This document shows, piece after piece, positions 31,698 through 40,157 of a stretch of 40,980 nucleotides of DNA. Source of the stretch: Chloroflexota bacterium (GTDB lineage: Bacteria > Chloroflexota > Limnocylindria > Limnocylindrales > CSP1-4); NCBI GenBank assembly GCA_004297395.1, contig SCUO01000043.1, forward strand, positions 1 to 40,980, given 5' to 3'. The notes beneath the pieces were generated by a model. It was given only the letters and a program-made list of their open reading frames with translations. It searched no databases and was not told the DNA's origin. Each line of letters opens with the position of its first letter. Within the stretch, counting starts at the first letter, position 1. The position numbers were made by a program, and so were the translations under genes.

Positions 31698-32892
31698 GTA
31701 GTGCTCCGATGACCCGATCCTGTTCGGCGTCGGTCAATTGCGGGAACAGCGGCAGGGCCAGGGTCAGGCGGTCGGCGATCGCCGCTGCCGGGAAATCCTC
31801 CGGCCGGAGTCCGTACTTGTCGCGATAGAAGCCCTGGAGGATGGGGGCGTGGGTGCCCTGGCGGGTCGCGATCCCGATGGCCTCGAGGTTGGCCATGAGG
31901 GCATTCCGGCGATCGCTCAGCGCCTGCAGTCCGGGCATCGTCGGCGTCGAGGGCCGGAACAGGCACACGTAGGACTGATACCCATGGACGAGGCCGTCCG
32001 GGACGACGGGTGGGACGAGCCAGTCCAGTGCTGCGAGCGCTTCGTCGTACCGTGCCGCACGCTCTCGCCTGGCCGCAAGGATCATCTCGAGCCGGTCCAT
32101 CTGAGCGCAGCCGAGCGAGCCCTGGATGTCCGTCAGCCTGTAGTTGTAGCCGAGGCGGTCATACTCGGACAGCAGGTAGCCGCCCTGTGCGTGACGGGCG
32201 AGATCGCTCCGCGAGGCGCCGTGGTCGCGGAGGGACCGGCTGGCCAGATCGAGGTCCGGGCGGGCCGTCGTGATCATCCCGCCCTCCCCCGTCGTGATCG
32301 ATTTTCGGGGGTGGAAGCTGAACGCCCCAGCGTCGCCGAGCGTGCCCGCGTGGCGTCCCCGATACCAGCCGCCCAGAGCACACGCCGCGTCCTCAACTAC
32401 CCAGAGCCCGTGCGATCGCGCCACGTCGAGGAGCGGGTCCATGTCGGCGGACAGGCCGAACAGGTGGACGGGAATGATCCCGACGGTGCGGGGCCCGACG
32501 AGCGCCGCGGCCTGGTGGACGTCGATGTTGTACGTGGCCAGGTCGACGTCGCAGAAGACCGGGGTTGCACCCATGTACTCGACCACGTTCGCTGTTGCGA
32601 CCCAGGTAAACGCCGGAACGATGACCTCGTCCCCGGGCTTGAGGCCGAGCGCAGCCACGGCGAGATGCAGGGCGGTCGTGCAGGAGCTCGTGGCCACTGC
32701 GTGGAGCGCGCCCGTGTAGGCGGAGAACCGCTGCTCGAACTCCTGGACGAACGGGCCCTGGACCACCCAGCCGGTTTCCAGCGGGCGCTGGATGGCGACG
32801 AGCTCCTCCGGGCCGAAGAGCGGCCGGGTGATCGGGATCCTAGACGTGCCCAGCGGCGTCGAGGAGCGCTCATGCACGTCGGTCTCGCTCAT
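31678..32892 (-). CDS. DegT/DnrJ/EryC1/StrS sugar aminotransferase
   Basis: PLP-dependent aminotransferase of 404 residues that converts a keto group of an NDP-sugar to an amine. Hallmarks: TSSCTTALHLAVAALGL near 68-84, VEDAACALGG with cofactor Asp 168, SFHPRKSITTGEGGM with the Schiff-base Lys 197, and the late LGYNYRLTDIQGSLG region. GGAG lies four bases before the ATG. Its product is likely an amino-sugar of the surface glycan made by this cluster, with the epimerase supplying an NDP-sugar. The exact sugar is unknown; dTDP- or UDP-linked forms are both possible. Confidence 0.93.
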   Translation of the reverse strand: MSETDVHERSSTPLGTSRIPITRPLFGPEELVAIQRPLETGWVVQGPFVQEFEQRFSAYTGALHAVATSSCTTALHLAVAALGLKPGDEVIVPAFTWVATANVVEYMGATPVFCDVDLATYNIDVHQAAALVGPRTVGIIPVHLFGLSADMDPLLDVARSHGLWVVEDAACALGGWYRGRHAGTLGDAGAFSFHPRKSITTGEGGMITTARPDLDLASRSLRDHGASRSDLARHAQGGYLLSEYDRLGYNYRLTDIQGSLGCAQMDRLEMILAARRERAARYDEALAALDWLVPPVVPDGLVHGYQSYVCLFRPSTPTMPGLQALSDRRNALMANLEAIGIATRQGTHAPILQGFYRDKYGLRPEDFPAAAIADRLTLALPLFPQLTDAEQDRVIGALRAASPA

Positions 32893-32961
32893 CTGTCTCC
32901 AGCCTCCACCGGGACGATAGCGGAAACGGACGGGGCCGATAGAACCGCGCCCGGTCCGGGG

Positions 32962-34893
32962 TTAGCGATCGTCCCACGCCCCGGATCGCGCGGCGGGCAC
33001 CCCCGGAGCGACCGATTGGCCGAGGAACGTCCGGCACCACCACTCGAAGCTCAGCAACGACCAGATGAGCAGGCGGTGGTTCTGTCGACCCGATGTGTGC
33101 TCGTCGAGGGTGGCCGCAACGAAGGCCGGCTCGATGAATTCGAAGAGCATCGCGCGCGGGTCGCGCAACAGGCGATTGATGTACTGGATGCTTTCGCCCC
33201 TGAACCAGCTGGCATCCGGGGCACTGAAGCCCTGCTTGGCTCGTTCGGTGACTTCCGGCGGGATGATCCGCTCCATCGCCCGGCGGAGGGCGATCTTGCC
33301 GTCGCTCGTCACCCGTTCGTAGGCTACGCGCTTGCCGACGACGTTCTCGTCGACGGCCTCGATGCGGTCGAGGTTGCGGACCTTGAGCGACGGCGGCAAC
33401 CGAATCGCGAAATCGACAAGGTCGTTGTCAAGGAACGGCACCCGCGTCTCCAGCGCGTGGGCCATGCTCAGCCTGTCCTCGACGACGAGGAGGCCGTGGA
33501 GGAAGGTCTTCAGTTCGAAGTAGAGCGACGCATTCACGTAGTCGTCACGGCTCGAGAGGGGCCCGTCATACCCCCGGAAGACGGCTCGGAAGGCATCGAA
33601 GGACGAGAGCTCGCCGATCCGCCGACGCGTGCCCTCGTTGAACAGGCGGGGCTTGTCCTCGTCGCTGACGAGCCGCTGCCAGAACCCGTAATAGCGCCTG
33701 AAATAGTCCTCCCGATCGACGGCGGCCAGGCCTCGGTAGTAACGCCACGGATAGCCGCCGAACAGCTCGTCACCGCCTGTCCCGGAGAGCACGACCTTGA
33801 CGAACTTGGCAGCCAGCCGGGCGACGTAGTAGTTCGGGTATGACTGCCCCACCCGCAGGTCCTCAAGGTGCCAGATCAGCGCGGGCAGGACCTCCTCCAT
33901 GTCACCGGCGTGCAGCACCACCTCGTAGTGCTCGGTCTTGAAACGGGCGGCCAGCATCTCGGCCGCGCGCCGCTCGTCGAAGGCGAGCTCGAGGCCGGAG
34001 GCCGAGCTCAGGTCGAAGCCACCGGTGAACGTCCGAAGGCGAGGCAGGTGGAGACCGGCGATCGCGGTGATGGAGCCCGAGTCCATCCCGCCCGACAGGT
34101 AGGCCCCCACCGGAACGTCGCTGACCGTCTGGCGAACGACGGCCTGCACGAACAACCGATGGAGCTCGTCGGCGGCCTCGTCCTCGGTCAACCGGAGCTG
34201 CTCCTGACCGAACGGGTAGTCCCACCAGGTTCGCAACACCGGGGCGGCTTCCGGTTCTGCGACGAGCGAAAGCAACGTTCCCGGCGGCAGGAGGCGGACG
34301 CCCTCGAACAGGGTCGCGTCCGAGAACAGGTTCTGGAAGCTGAAGTACTCGTTCAGCGCCACGCGCGAGACATCGGCCCGGATCAGGCCGTGTGCCAGGA
34401 TCGCCTTGATCTCCGAGCCGAACAGGAGTGTTCCCGCCGAGTACGTCCAATACAACGGCTTGACCCCGTAGCGGTCCCTGCCGAGCAGCAGCCGGTTTCG
34501 GCGCCGGTCGTACAGGGCGAAGGCGAACATCCCATTGAGATGGCCGACCGCATCGTCGCCCCAGACCTCGTAGCCGTGGACGAGCACTTCGGCGTCGGTG
34601 AGCGACTTGAACCGGTGACCGAGGCGCTCCAACTCCTCCCGCAGGGCCTTGAAGTTGTAGATCTCCCCGTTGAAGACGAGGACGACGTTCCCGTCCTCGT
34701 TCGCCATGGGCTCGTGGGCCGCGTCCGAGAGGTCGATGATCGCCAGGCGTCTGTGGCCCAGGCCAACCGGGCCGTGGCGGTAGGTGCCCGCGCCGTCGGG
34801 TCCGCGGTGGGCGACGCAGTCGGTCATTCGCTGGAGCGCAGCTGCGTCGACCGGCGCAGACAGGACGTCGAAAACTCCCGCGATCCCGCACAT
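32962..34893 (-). CDS. asnB: asparagine synthase (glutamine-hydrolysing), AsnB-type
   Basis: Two-domain amidotransferase of 643 residues. Class II glutaminase: catalytic Cys 2 (MCGIAG), RLAIIDLS, NGEIYN and the conserved Asp near 100. Synthetase domain: PP-loop SGGMDSGS (267-274) for ATP. In glycan clusters such genes are common and often amidate sugar carboxylates or act on other acids (as WbpS/AsnB-like proteins), so a role in glycan amidation is as likely as asparagine supply. The neighbours on both sides are glycan genes. No asparagine-specific residue can be judged by eye. Confidence 0.92.
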   Translation of the reverse strand: MCGIAGVFDVLSAPVDAAALQRMTDCVAHRGPDGAGTYRHGPVGLGHRRLAIIDLSDAAHEPMANEDGNVVLVFNGEIYNFKALREELERLGHRFKSLTDAEVLVHGYEVWGDDAVGHLNGMFAFALYDRRRNRLLLGRDRYGVKPLYWTYSAGTLLFGSEIKAILAHGLIRADVSRVALNEYFSFQNLFSDATLFEGVRLLPPGTLLSLVAEPEAAPVLRTWWDYPFGQEQLRLTEDEAADELHRLFVQAVVRQTVSDVPVGAYLSGGMDSGSITAIAGLHLPRLRTFTGGFDLSSASGLELAFDERRAAEMLAARFKTEHYEVVLHAGDMEEVLPALIWHLEDLRVGQSYPNYYVARLAAKFVKVVLSGTGGDELFGGYPWRYYRGLAAVDREDYFRRYYGFWQRLVSDEDKPRLFNEGTRRRIGELSSFDAFRAVFRGYDGPLSSRDDYVNASLYFELKTFLHGLLVVEDRLSMAHALETRVPFLDNDLVDFAIRLPPSLKVRNLDRIEAVDENVVGKRVAYERVTSDGKIALRRAMERIIPPEVTERAKQGFSAPDASWFRGESIQYINRLLRDPRAMLFEFIEPAFVAATLDEHTSGRQNHRLLIWSLLSFEWWCRTFLGQSVAPGVPAARSGAWDDR

Positions 34894-34976
34894 GGCTCAA
34901 GCCCCGTTCAAGGAAGGGCGGCTGGGCGGCGCCGAGCTACCGATCGGCGGCCGCCCGTGACCTGCGTTCGCCGACG

Positions 34977-36437
34977 TCATCGGGCCGTGCCGCCCCCGAC
35001 GGCCCGGATCCTGGCGATGACCGGCGCCGGTTCGAGCAATCCGAGCCTGACGAACAGGAGCCCGGCGATCGCGAGGCCACCGAGCTCGGCGAGCGGCTCG
35101 ATCACCGGGATGCCCTCGACCGAGCGAGTGGCGATGAAGACAACCACGGAGCCTGCAGCGGCGAGCCCGAGTGGACGCCAGCGATGGGGTACCGGATACA
35201 GTCGTTGGCTCAGGACCATGTACGCCGCGAACGTCGAGGCCGCGCCGAGGAAGGTCGCGAGGGCGGCACCGCGAATGCCAAGAAGCGGGATGAGGGCCAG
35301 ATTCAACGAGGTGTTCACGAGCGCCCCAGCTCCGCTGACGACGGCGATCGCCCCGGTCCGCTTTGCGATGGTGAGACCCGGCGCGAGGACGTACATCCCG
35401 GACAGGATCAGGGCCGGGGCGAGCAGCGGCACGACGGTCGCCCCGGCATAGAACGGCGGGGTCGTGAAGATCCGCATCGCCTCGTTCGCGAACATCGCCA
35501 GGGCGAGGCTCAGACCGAGGGCTACCGCCGCGAAGGCACGGAAGACCCCGGCCAGCTGGGCCGGCGCATCAACCTCCCGGTAGCGCTGGTAGACGAGCGG
35601 CGTGATCGCGGTCTGGAACGCCGCCATGAGCAGGCTCGTGACCGTCGCCAGCCGGTACCCAATCCCGAAGATGCCGACGTCAGCCGTCGTCATCAGCCGA
35701 CTGATCGAGATTCGATCGATATACAGCGTCACGAATACGGCAATGGCCGATGGGACGAGGGGCAGCGAGAAGGCGAGCATCTGGCGCAGGCGGTCAGAGC
35801 TGAACGCCGGGCCATAGACCGAGCGCGCCCGAAAGGCTCCGGCGGCGAGCCCGACGACGTTGCCGATCGCGCCACCGAGGAGGACGCCGAGGACACCCAG
35901 GCTCGTGCCGGCGACGAGGCTGACCGAGACGACGATCGTCACCGCGGTGGCGGCGACGCTCACCGCCGCGTAGCCGCGCGGATCGAGCATCCAGCGGAGC
36001 TGGTTGAGGACGAGGTTGAAGATGCCGCCGCTCGAGATCCAGATGGCGGCGGCCACGATCAGGCCCGACTCCGGCTCGCCGATCACGAGCTCCGCGAGCG
36101 GCGCCGCGAGGGCGACGGCGACGAGGCCGAAGGCCAGGTACGCCGCGACGGAGAACCACAGGGCGGTCGACGCCAGGAGACGACGGTCGGTCGCGTCCGC
36201 GTCTCCGTACTGCCGCGCCAGCCCCTGCGACACCTCGAGCGCCACCGTCAGCTGGACGAGGCTGCCGAAGGCGATCAGCAGGTCCAGCTGGCCGTAGTCA
36301 GTCGGTGCCAGTACCCGCGTGTAGATCGGGACGATCAGCAGGGAGGCGACACGCGACACCAGCGCGGCGGCTCCGTACTGGGCCGAATGGCTGATCGCCT
36401 GTCGGAGCAGGGTTGGCGGAGCGTCGGTCGGGCGCAT
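34977..36437 (-). CDS. Wzx-type oligosaccharide flippase
   Basis: A 486-residue MOP-superfamily membrane protein (polysaccharide transporter) with about twelve to fourteen hydrophobic helices spread over the whole length and short polar loops. The N-terminal RVASLLIVPIYTRVLAPTDYG pattern is typical of Wzx/RfbX flippases, read here in two pieces (residues 25-44). It would move a lipid-linked glycan across the cytoplasmic membrane. No Wzy polymerase or Wzz gene is seen in this window, so polymerisation, if any, relies on genes outside it. Confidence 0.9.
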   Translation of the reverse strand: MRPTDAPPTLLRQAISHSAQYGAAALVSRVASLLIVPIYTRVLAPTDYGQLDLLIAFGSLVQLTVALEVSQGLARQYGDADATDRRLLASTALWFSVAAYLAFGLVAVALAAPLAELVIGEPESGLIVAAAIWISSGGIFNLVLNQLRWMLDPRGYAAVSVAATAVTIVVSVSLVAGTSLGVLGVLLGGAIGNVVGLAAGAFRARSVYGPAFSSDRLRQMLAFSLPLVPSAIAVFVTLYIDRISISRLMTTADVGIFGIGYRLATVTSLLMAAFQTAITPLVYQRYREVDAPAQLAGVFRAFAAVALGLSLALAMFANEAMRIFTTPPFYAGATVVPLLAPALILSGMYVLAPGLTIAKRTGAIAVVSGAGALVNTSLNLALIPLLGIRGAALATFLGAASTFAAYMVLSQRLYPVPHRWRPLGLAAAGSVVVFIATRSVEGIPVIEPLAELGGLAIAGLLFVRLGLLEPAPVIARIRAVGGGTAR

Positions 36438-36487
36438 CGATCAGCGCAGCCTCTGCTCGTCGAGCACGGGCCGCCGACCGAGCTGGC

Positions 36488-37468
36488 TCAGGAGAGAACC
36501 CGTTCCGTCGCGGCGCGGGAATCGTTCCGACGCCACTCGACCACGGACCGAAGCCCGTCCTCGAGCGGCGTCCCGGCCCGGAATCCGAGCAGGCGCTCGG
36601 CCCTGTCGGTGCTCCCGACGCGATGGGTGACGAACATCTCCTCCTGCGGCCGATACTCCGGCGCCAGGTCGGATCCGGTGACCTCGAGCAGCACCTGGAC
36701 GAGCTCGTTGATCGTCGTCTTGACACCGATCCCGACGTTGATGAACGTGTCGGTCGCATCGGACCGGAGGGCCAGGATGTTGGCCCGGGCGACGTCGTCC
36801 ACGTGGACGAAGTCGTAGGCCTGCGAGCCATCGCCGAAGATCACCGGCGGCTCGCCGGCATCGATGCGGTCCAGGACCTTCATGATCACGCTGACGTACG
36901 TCCCGCGATAGTCCATCCGCGGACCGTAGATGTTCATGTAGCGCAGTCCGACGTAGTCCATCCCGTGCTGCTGGTAGAAGGCCCGCAGGAACTGCTCGCC
37001 GGCGATCTTCGTGGCGCCATACATCGTCCGGTTGTTGAACGGATGGTCCTCGGTCATCGGCGTGAACACCGCATCGCCGTACACCGACGCCGACGAGCTG
37101 TACACGATCTTCCTGGCGCCTGCGGCCTGCGCCGTCTCGATCACGTTGTAGGTCCCCACCACGTTGACCTCGAGGGCTCGCCGGGGTTCGTGGAGGCACT
37201 CATACAGCCACAGCGCCGCCAGATGGAACACGTAGTCCGTGCCGGCCATCAGTCTGCGCAGCAGTGGGAGATCCTCGACGCTGCCTTCGACGACCTGGAC
37301 CCGCGGGTCGCCGGCGGCGGCGGCGAGGTTTGCTCGCGTGCCTCGGATGAAGTCGTCGAGCACGACGATCTCGCGCGCCGGGGTTGCCGTGAGCTGATCC
37401 ACGATATGGGAGCCGACGAAGCCCGCGCCACCGATCACCAGGATCCGGCTATCTTCCAGTTGCGGCAC
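36488..37468 (-). CDS. NAD-dependent epimerase/dehydratase (SDR)
   Basis: A 326-residue extended short-chain dehydrogenase acting on NDP-sugars. Rossmann motif GGAGFVG at 13-19; catalytic SSSASVYG (Ser 124-126) and YGATK (Tyr 150, Lys 154); NIYGPRM and FVHVDDVARA regions follow the UDP-glucose 4-epimerase-like pattern. I use GTG 37468 because GGGAGG lies five bases upstream; an ATG nine codons earlier (37495) is in frame. It is divergent from the glycosyltransferase gene, with only 36 bp between the two starts. Likely supplies the sugar used by the aminotransferase; 4-epimerase versus other activity is open. Confidence 0.9.
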   Translation of the reverse strand: MPQLEDSRILVIGGAGFVGSHIVDQLTATPAREIVVLDDFIRGTRANLAAAAGDPRVQVVEGSVEDLPLLRRLMAGTDYVFHLAALWLYECLHEPRRALEVNVVGTYNVIETAQAAGARKIVYSSSASVYGDAVFTPMTEDHPFNNRTMYGATKIAGEQFLRAFYQQHGMDYVGLRYMNIYGPRMDYRGTYVSVIMKVLDRIDAGEPPVIFGDGSQAYDFVHVDDVARANILALRSDATDTFINVGIGVKTTINELVQVLLEVTGSDLAPEYRPQEEMFVTHRVGSTDRAERLLGFRAGTPLEDGLRSVVEWRRNDSRAATERVLS

Positions 37469-37504
37469 CGTCGCCTCCCACGCCCATTCCACCATGGAGC
37501 AATC

Positions 37505-38905
37505 TTGAGCCGGGAATCCGAGTCGCCTCGGCGGGGCGCCGCCAGCCTCCGAGCGAGGGCTCGTCCTCCGCGCGTCTTCCTCGGTCTCGTCGAGATCGCA
37601 GGGTACTACACGGCATTGGAGCGCGGCCTTCGCGAGATCGGCATCCGGGCAACCGCGGTCGATCTCGACGAGCACCGCTTCAGGTACGGCGCTGGCACCC
37701 ATCGACCGCCCATCATGGCCCGTCCGGCGATCGCCGCCCGCCGGCGACTCGCCACCCGTCGCAATTCGGTCGTGGCGAGGATGCTCAGCCGAGGTGCGCG
37801 GCTGATCCTCATGGCCTGGGCGCTCTGGCGCTTCGATGTCTTCGTTCTGGCGAGCGGCGAATCGTTCTTCCGGTCCCGCGACCTGCCGCTCCTGAAGCGC
37901 CTCGGAAAGCGAATCGTCGTCGTGTTCCATGGCAGCGACCTGCGGCCGCCGTACATGGATGGCCCGACCATGGGCGGGGATTCCTCGCTCTCGATCAGGG
38001 GATGCGCGGAGCGCGCCGCGATCCAGAAGGCCCGCATCCGGGAGATTGAACGACACGCCGACTGGATCGTCAGCCATCCGCCGTTGTCGCACTTCCTCGA
38101 GACTCCCTACGTCCGGTTCCTGGCCCTCGGCGTGCCGGTGTTGGACCTGCCGCCAGCACCGCCACCGCCTCCCGCCGGGCGGGTCCCAGTCCGCATCCTC
38201 CACTCGCCTTCCGATCCCGAGGCGAAAGGAACGCGGTGGATCCGTGAGGCCGTCGAACGCATCACGGCCGAGGGCGTCCCGCTCGAGTACGTCGAGGTCA
38301 TCGGCCGACCGCACGCGGACGTGCTCGAGGAGCTGACTCGGGCCGATCTCGTCATCGACCAGCTCTATTCCGACACGCCGATGGCCACGTTCGCGGCCGA
38401 GGCAGCCAGCTTCGGGCGCCCGGTGATCGTCGGCAGCTGCGACTGGGAGGAGATCGCCCGTGTCGTCCCCGTGCCCGAGGCGGCCCCGGTCCGGACCTGC
38501 GCGCCCGCCGAGGTCGCGGATGCGATCCGCGAGCTGGCGACCGACGCGGCGGCGCGCCGGGCGCTTGGTGCGCGCGCCCGCACCTTCGCCGTCGACCGCT
38601 GCGCCCCGCGGCGAGTAGCTGAGCGATTCATGGCAGTCATCGACGGGCAGATCCCCGAGGACTGGTTCGCGGACCCAGTCGACGTGCGGCACAGGTGCGG
38701 CGCCTGCCTGCCCGCGACGCGGGTTCGCACCGTTATCGCCGAGCTCGTCGCAAGCCATGGTCGCCCGGCCCTTCAGCTCGAGGACAAGCCGGAGCTCGCG
38801 GCGCGGCTCGTTGATTGGGCCGGCGAGGCCAGTTCCGTCGCGGGGCCTGGGACGTCGGGACCGGGATCGCCAGGGCCCGGACCGGCCGATTCGGCACGGC
38901 GGTGA
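37505..38905 (+). CDS. GT4-like glycosyltransferase
   Basis: A 466-residue putative glycosyltransferase of GT-B type, single-domain order by eye. An N-terminal region with a donor-side HGSDLRPPY motif (near residue 142), a short Pro-rich linker near 218-225, then a C-terminal Rossmann half with RILHSPSDPEAKGTRWI and VIDQLYSDTPMATFAAEAASFGRPV, the usual GT4 nucleotide-sugar pocket, though the classic EX7E glutamates are not obvious. The start is TTG 37505 with GGAG five bases upstream; other starts in frame are far inside. It is divergent from the epimerase and overlaps the next start (GTGA). Confidence 0.8.
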   Translation: MSRESESPRRGAASLRARARPPRVFLGLVEIAGYYTALERGLREIGIRATAVDLDEHRFRYGAGTHRPPIMARPAIAARRRLATRRNSVVARMLSRGARLILMAWALWRFDVFVLASGESFFRSRDLPLLKRLGKRIVVVFHGSDLRPPYMDGPTMGGDSSLSIRGCAERAAIQKARIREIERHADWIVSHPPLSHFLETPYVRFLALGVPVLDLPPAPPPPPAGRVPVRILHSPSDPEAKGTRWIREAVERITAEGVPLEYVEVIGRPHADVLEELTRADLVIDQLYSDTPMATFAAEAASFGRPVIVGSCDWEEIARVVPVPEAAPVRTCAPAEVADAIRELATDAAARRALGARARTFAVDRCAPRRVAERFMAVIDGQIPEDWFADPVDVRHRCGACLPATRVRTVIAELVASHGRPALQLEDKPELAARLVDWAGEASSVAGPGTSGPGSPGPGPADSARR

Positions 38906-40155
38906 CGGCGGTGCCGCTCGCGCCCGGCCTGGGAGCGCCGCCGGCCGTCTCCGACGTCGTCGTGATCGGGGCCGGCATCGTTGGCCTCGCCACGGCCCTC
39001 CGACTGCTCGAGCGTCTGCCCGATCTCAGGGTCACAGTCGTCGAGAAGGAGCATGAGGTCGCGGTCCACCAATCGGGCCACAACAGCGGCGTCGTCCACG
39101 CGGGCATCTACTACCCCGCCGGGTCCCTCAAGGCACAGCTGTGCCGGGACGGGAAGGCGCTGCTCGAGCGCTTCGCAGCTCGGTACGACGTTCCGATCTC
39201 GACCTGCGGCAAGCTCATCGTGGCCCTCGACGAGGGCCAGCTGCCGGCGCTCGAGGGCCTCCAGGCGCGGGCCATCGCCAACGCGGTCCCCGGCGTCGAG
39301 GTCGTTGGACCGGAGCGGATCCGGGACATCGAGCCACACGTCCACGGGGTCCGGGCGCTGTGGAGCCCGACGACCGCCATCATCGACTTCCGTCGAGTCG
39401 CGATCGCCTTCGCCGAAGAGGTCCGCCGTCGGGGCGGCTCGATCGCCCTGGACGCCCGGGTCACCGCGATCCGGACCAACCGTGGTCGACCGTTCGTGGT
39501 GACCACGGCGGGCGACCTCGAGGCGAGTGTCGTGATCGCCTGCGCCGGACTGCAAAGCGATCGCGTCGCTCGCCTGACGGGGCGAGGTGATCCGGACGTC
39601 CCGGAGATCGTCCCGTTCAGGGGCGACTACTACACCCTTGTCCCGTCGGCGCGGCACCTTGTCCGGGGCCTGATCTACCCGGTGCCGGACTCGCGGTTCC
39701 CGTTCCTTGGCGTGCACTTCACGCGCCGGATCGACGGCGAGGTCTGGGCCGGCCCCAACGCCGTGCTGGCCTTTGCCCGCGAAGGGTACCGGCGCCGCGA
39801 CATCAACCTCCGCGACCTCGCCACGGTGCTCGCCTACCCAGGCTTCCTCAGGCTGGCCAGGCGCTTTCTGGGCACGGGTCTTGCGGAGATGTGGCGCGAT
39901 ATCTCCAAGCCGGCCTTCGTGGCCGAGCTTCGGCGGCTGGTCCCGGAGCTGACCTCCGACGACGTCGTGTTCGGCCCGTCAGGCGTGCGGGCGCAGGCGC
40001 TCAACCGGGACGGGACCCTGGTCGACGACTTCGTGCTCGACCACGGTGACCGGATCCTGCATGTTCGCAACGCCCCGTCACCCGCGGCCACGTCATCGCT
40101 GGCAATCGGTGGGCGCCTCGCCGAGACCGCGATCGAGCGGTTCGGCCTTGCCTGA
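38902..40155 (+). CDS. lhgO: L-2-hydroxyglutarate oxidase/dehydrogenase
   Basis: FAD enzyme of 417 residues that oxidises L-2-hydroxyglutarate to 2-oxoglutarate, passing electrons to the membrane or oxygen. The dinucleotide motif GAGIVGLA (23-30), VVEKE, the signature HNSGVVHAGIYYPAGSLKA from residue 60 and the late HVRNAPSPAATSSLAIGG region match LhgO (YgaF). GTG start overlaps the glycosyltransferase stop (GTGA), so the two are coupled though unrelated in function. The gene ends two bases before the convergent DUF3048 gene, with no terminator between. Confidence 0.93.
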   Translation: MTAVPLAPGLGAPPAVSDVVVIGAGIVGLATALRLLERLPDLRVTVVEKEHEVAVHQSGHNSGVVHAGIYYPAGSLKAQLCRDGKALLERFAARYDVPISTCGKLIVALDEGQLPALEGLQARAIANAVPGVEVVGPERIRDIEPHVHGVRALWSPTTAIIDFRRVAIAFAEEVRRRGGSIALDARVTAIRTNRGRPFVVTTAGDLEASVVIACAGLQSDRVARLTGRGDPDVPEIVPFRGDYYTLVPSARHLVRGLIYPVPDSRFPFLGVHFTRRIDGEVWAGPNAVLAFAREGYRRRDINLRDLATVLAYPGFLRLARRFLGTGLAEMWRDISKPAFVAELRRLVPELTSDDVVFGPSGVRAQALNRDGTLVDDFVLDHGDRILHVRNAPSPAATSSLAIGGRLAETAIERFGLA

Positions 40156-40157
40156 CC

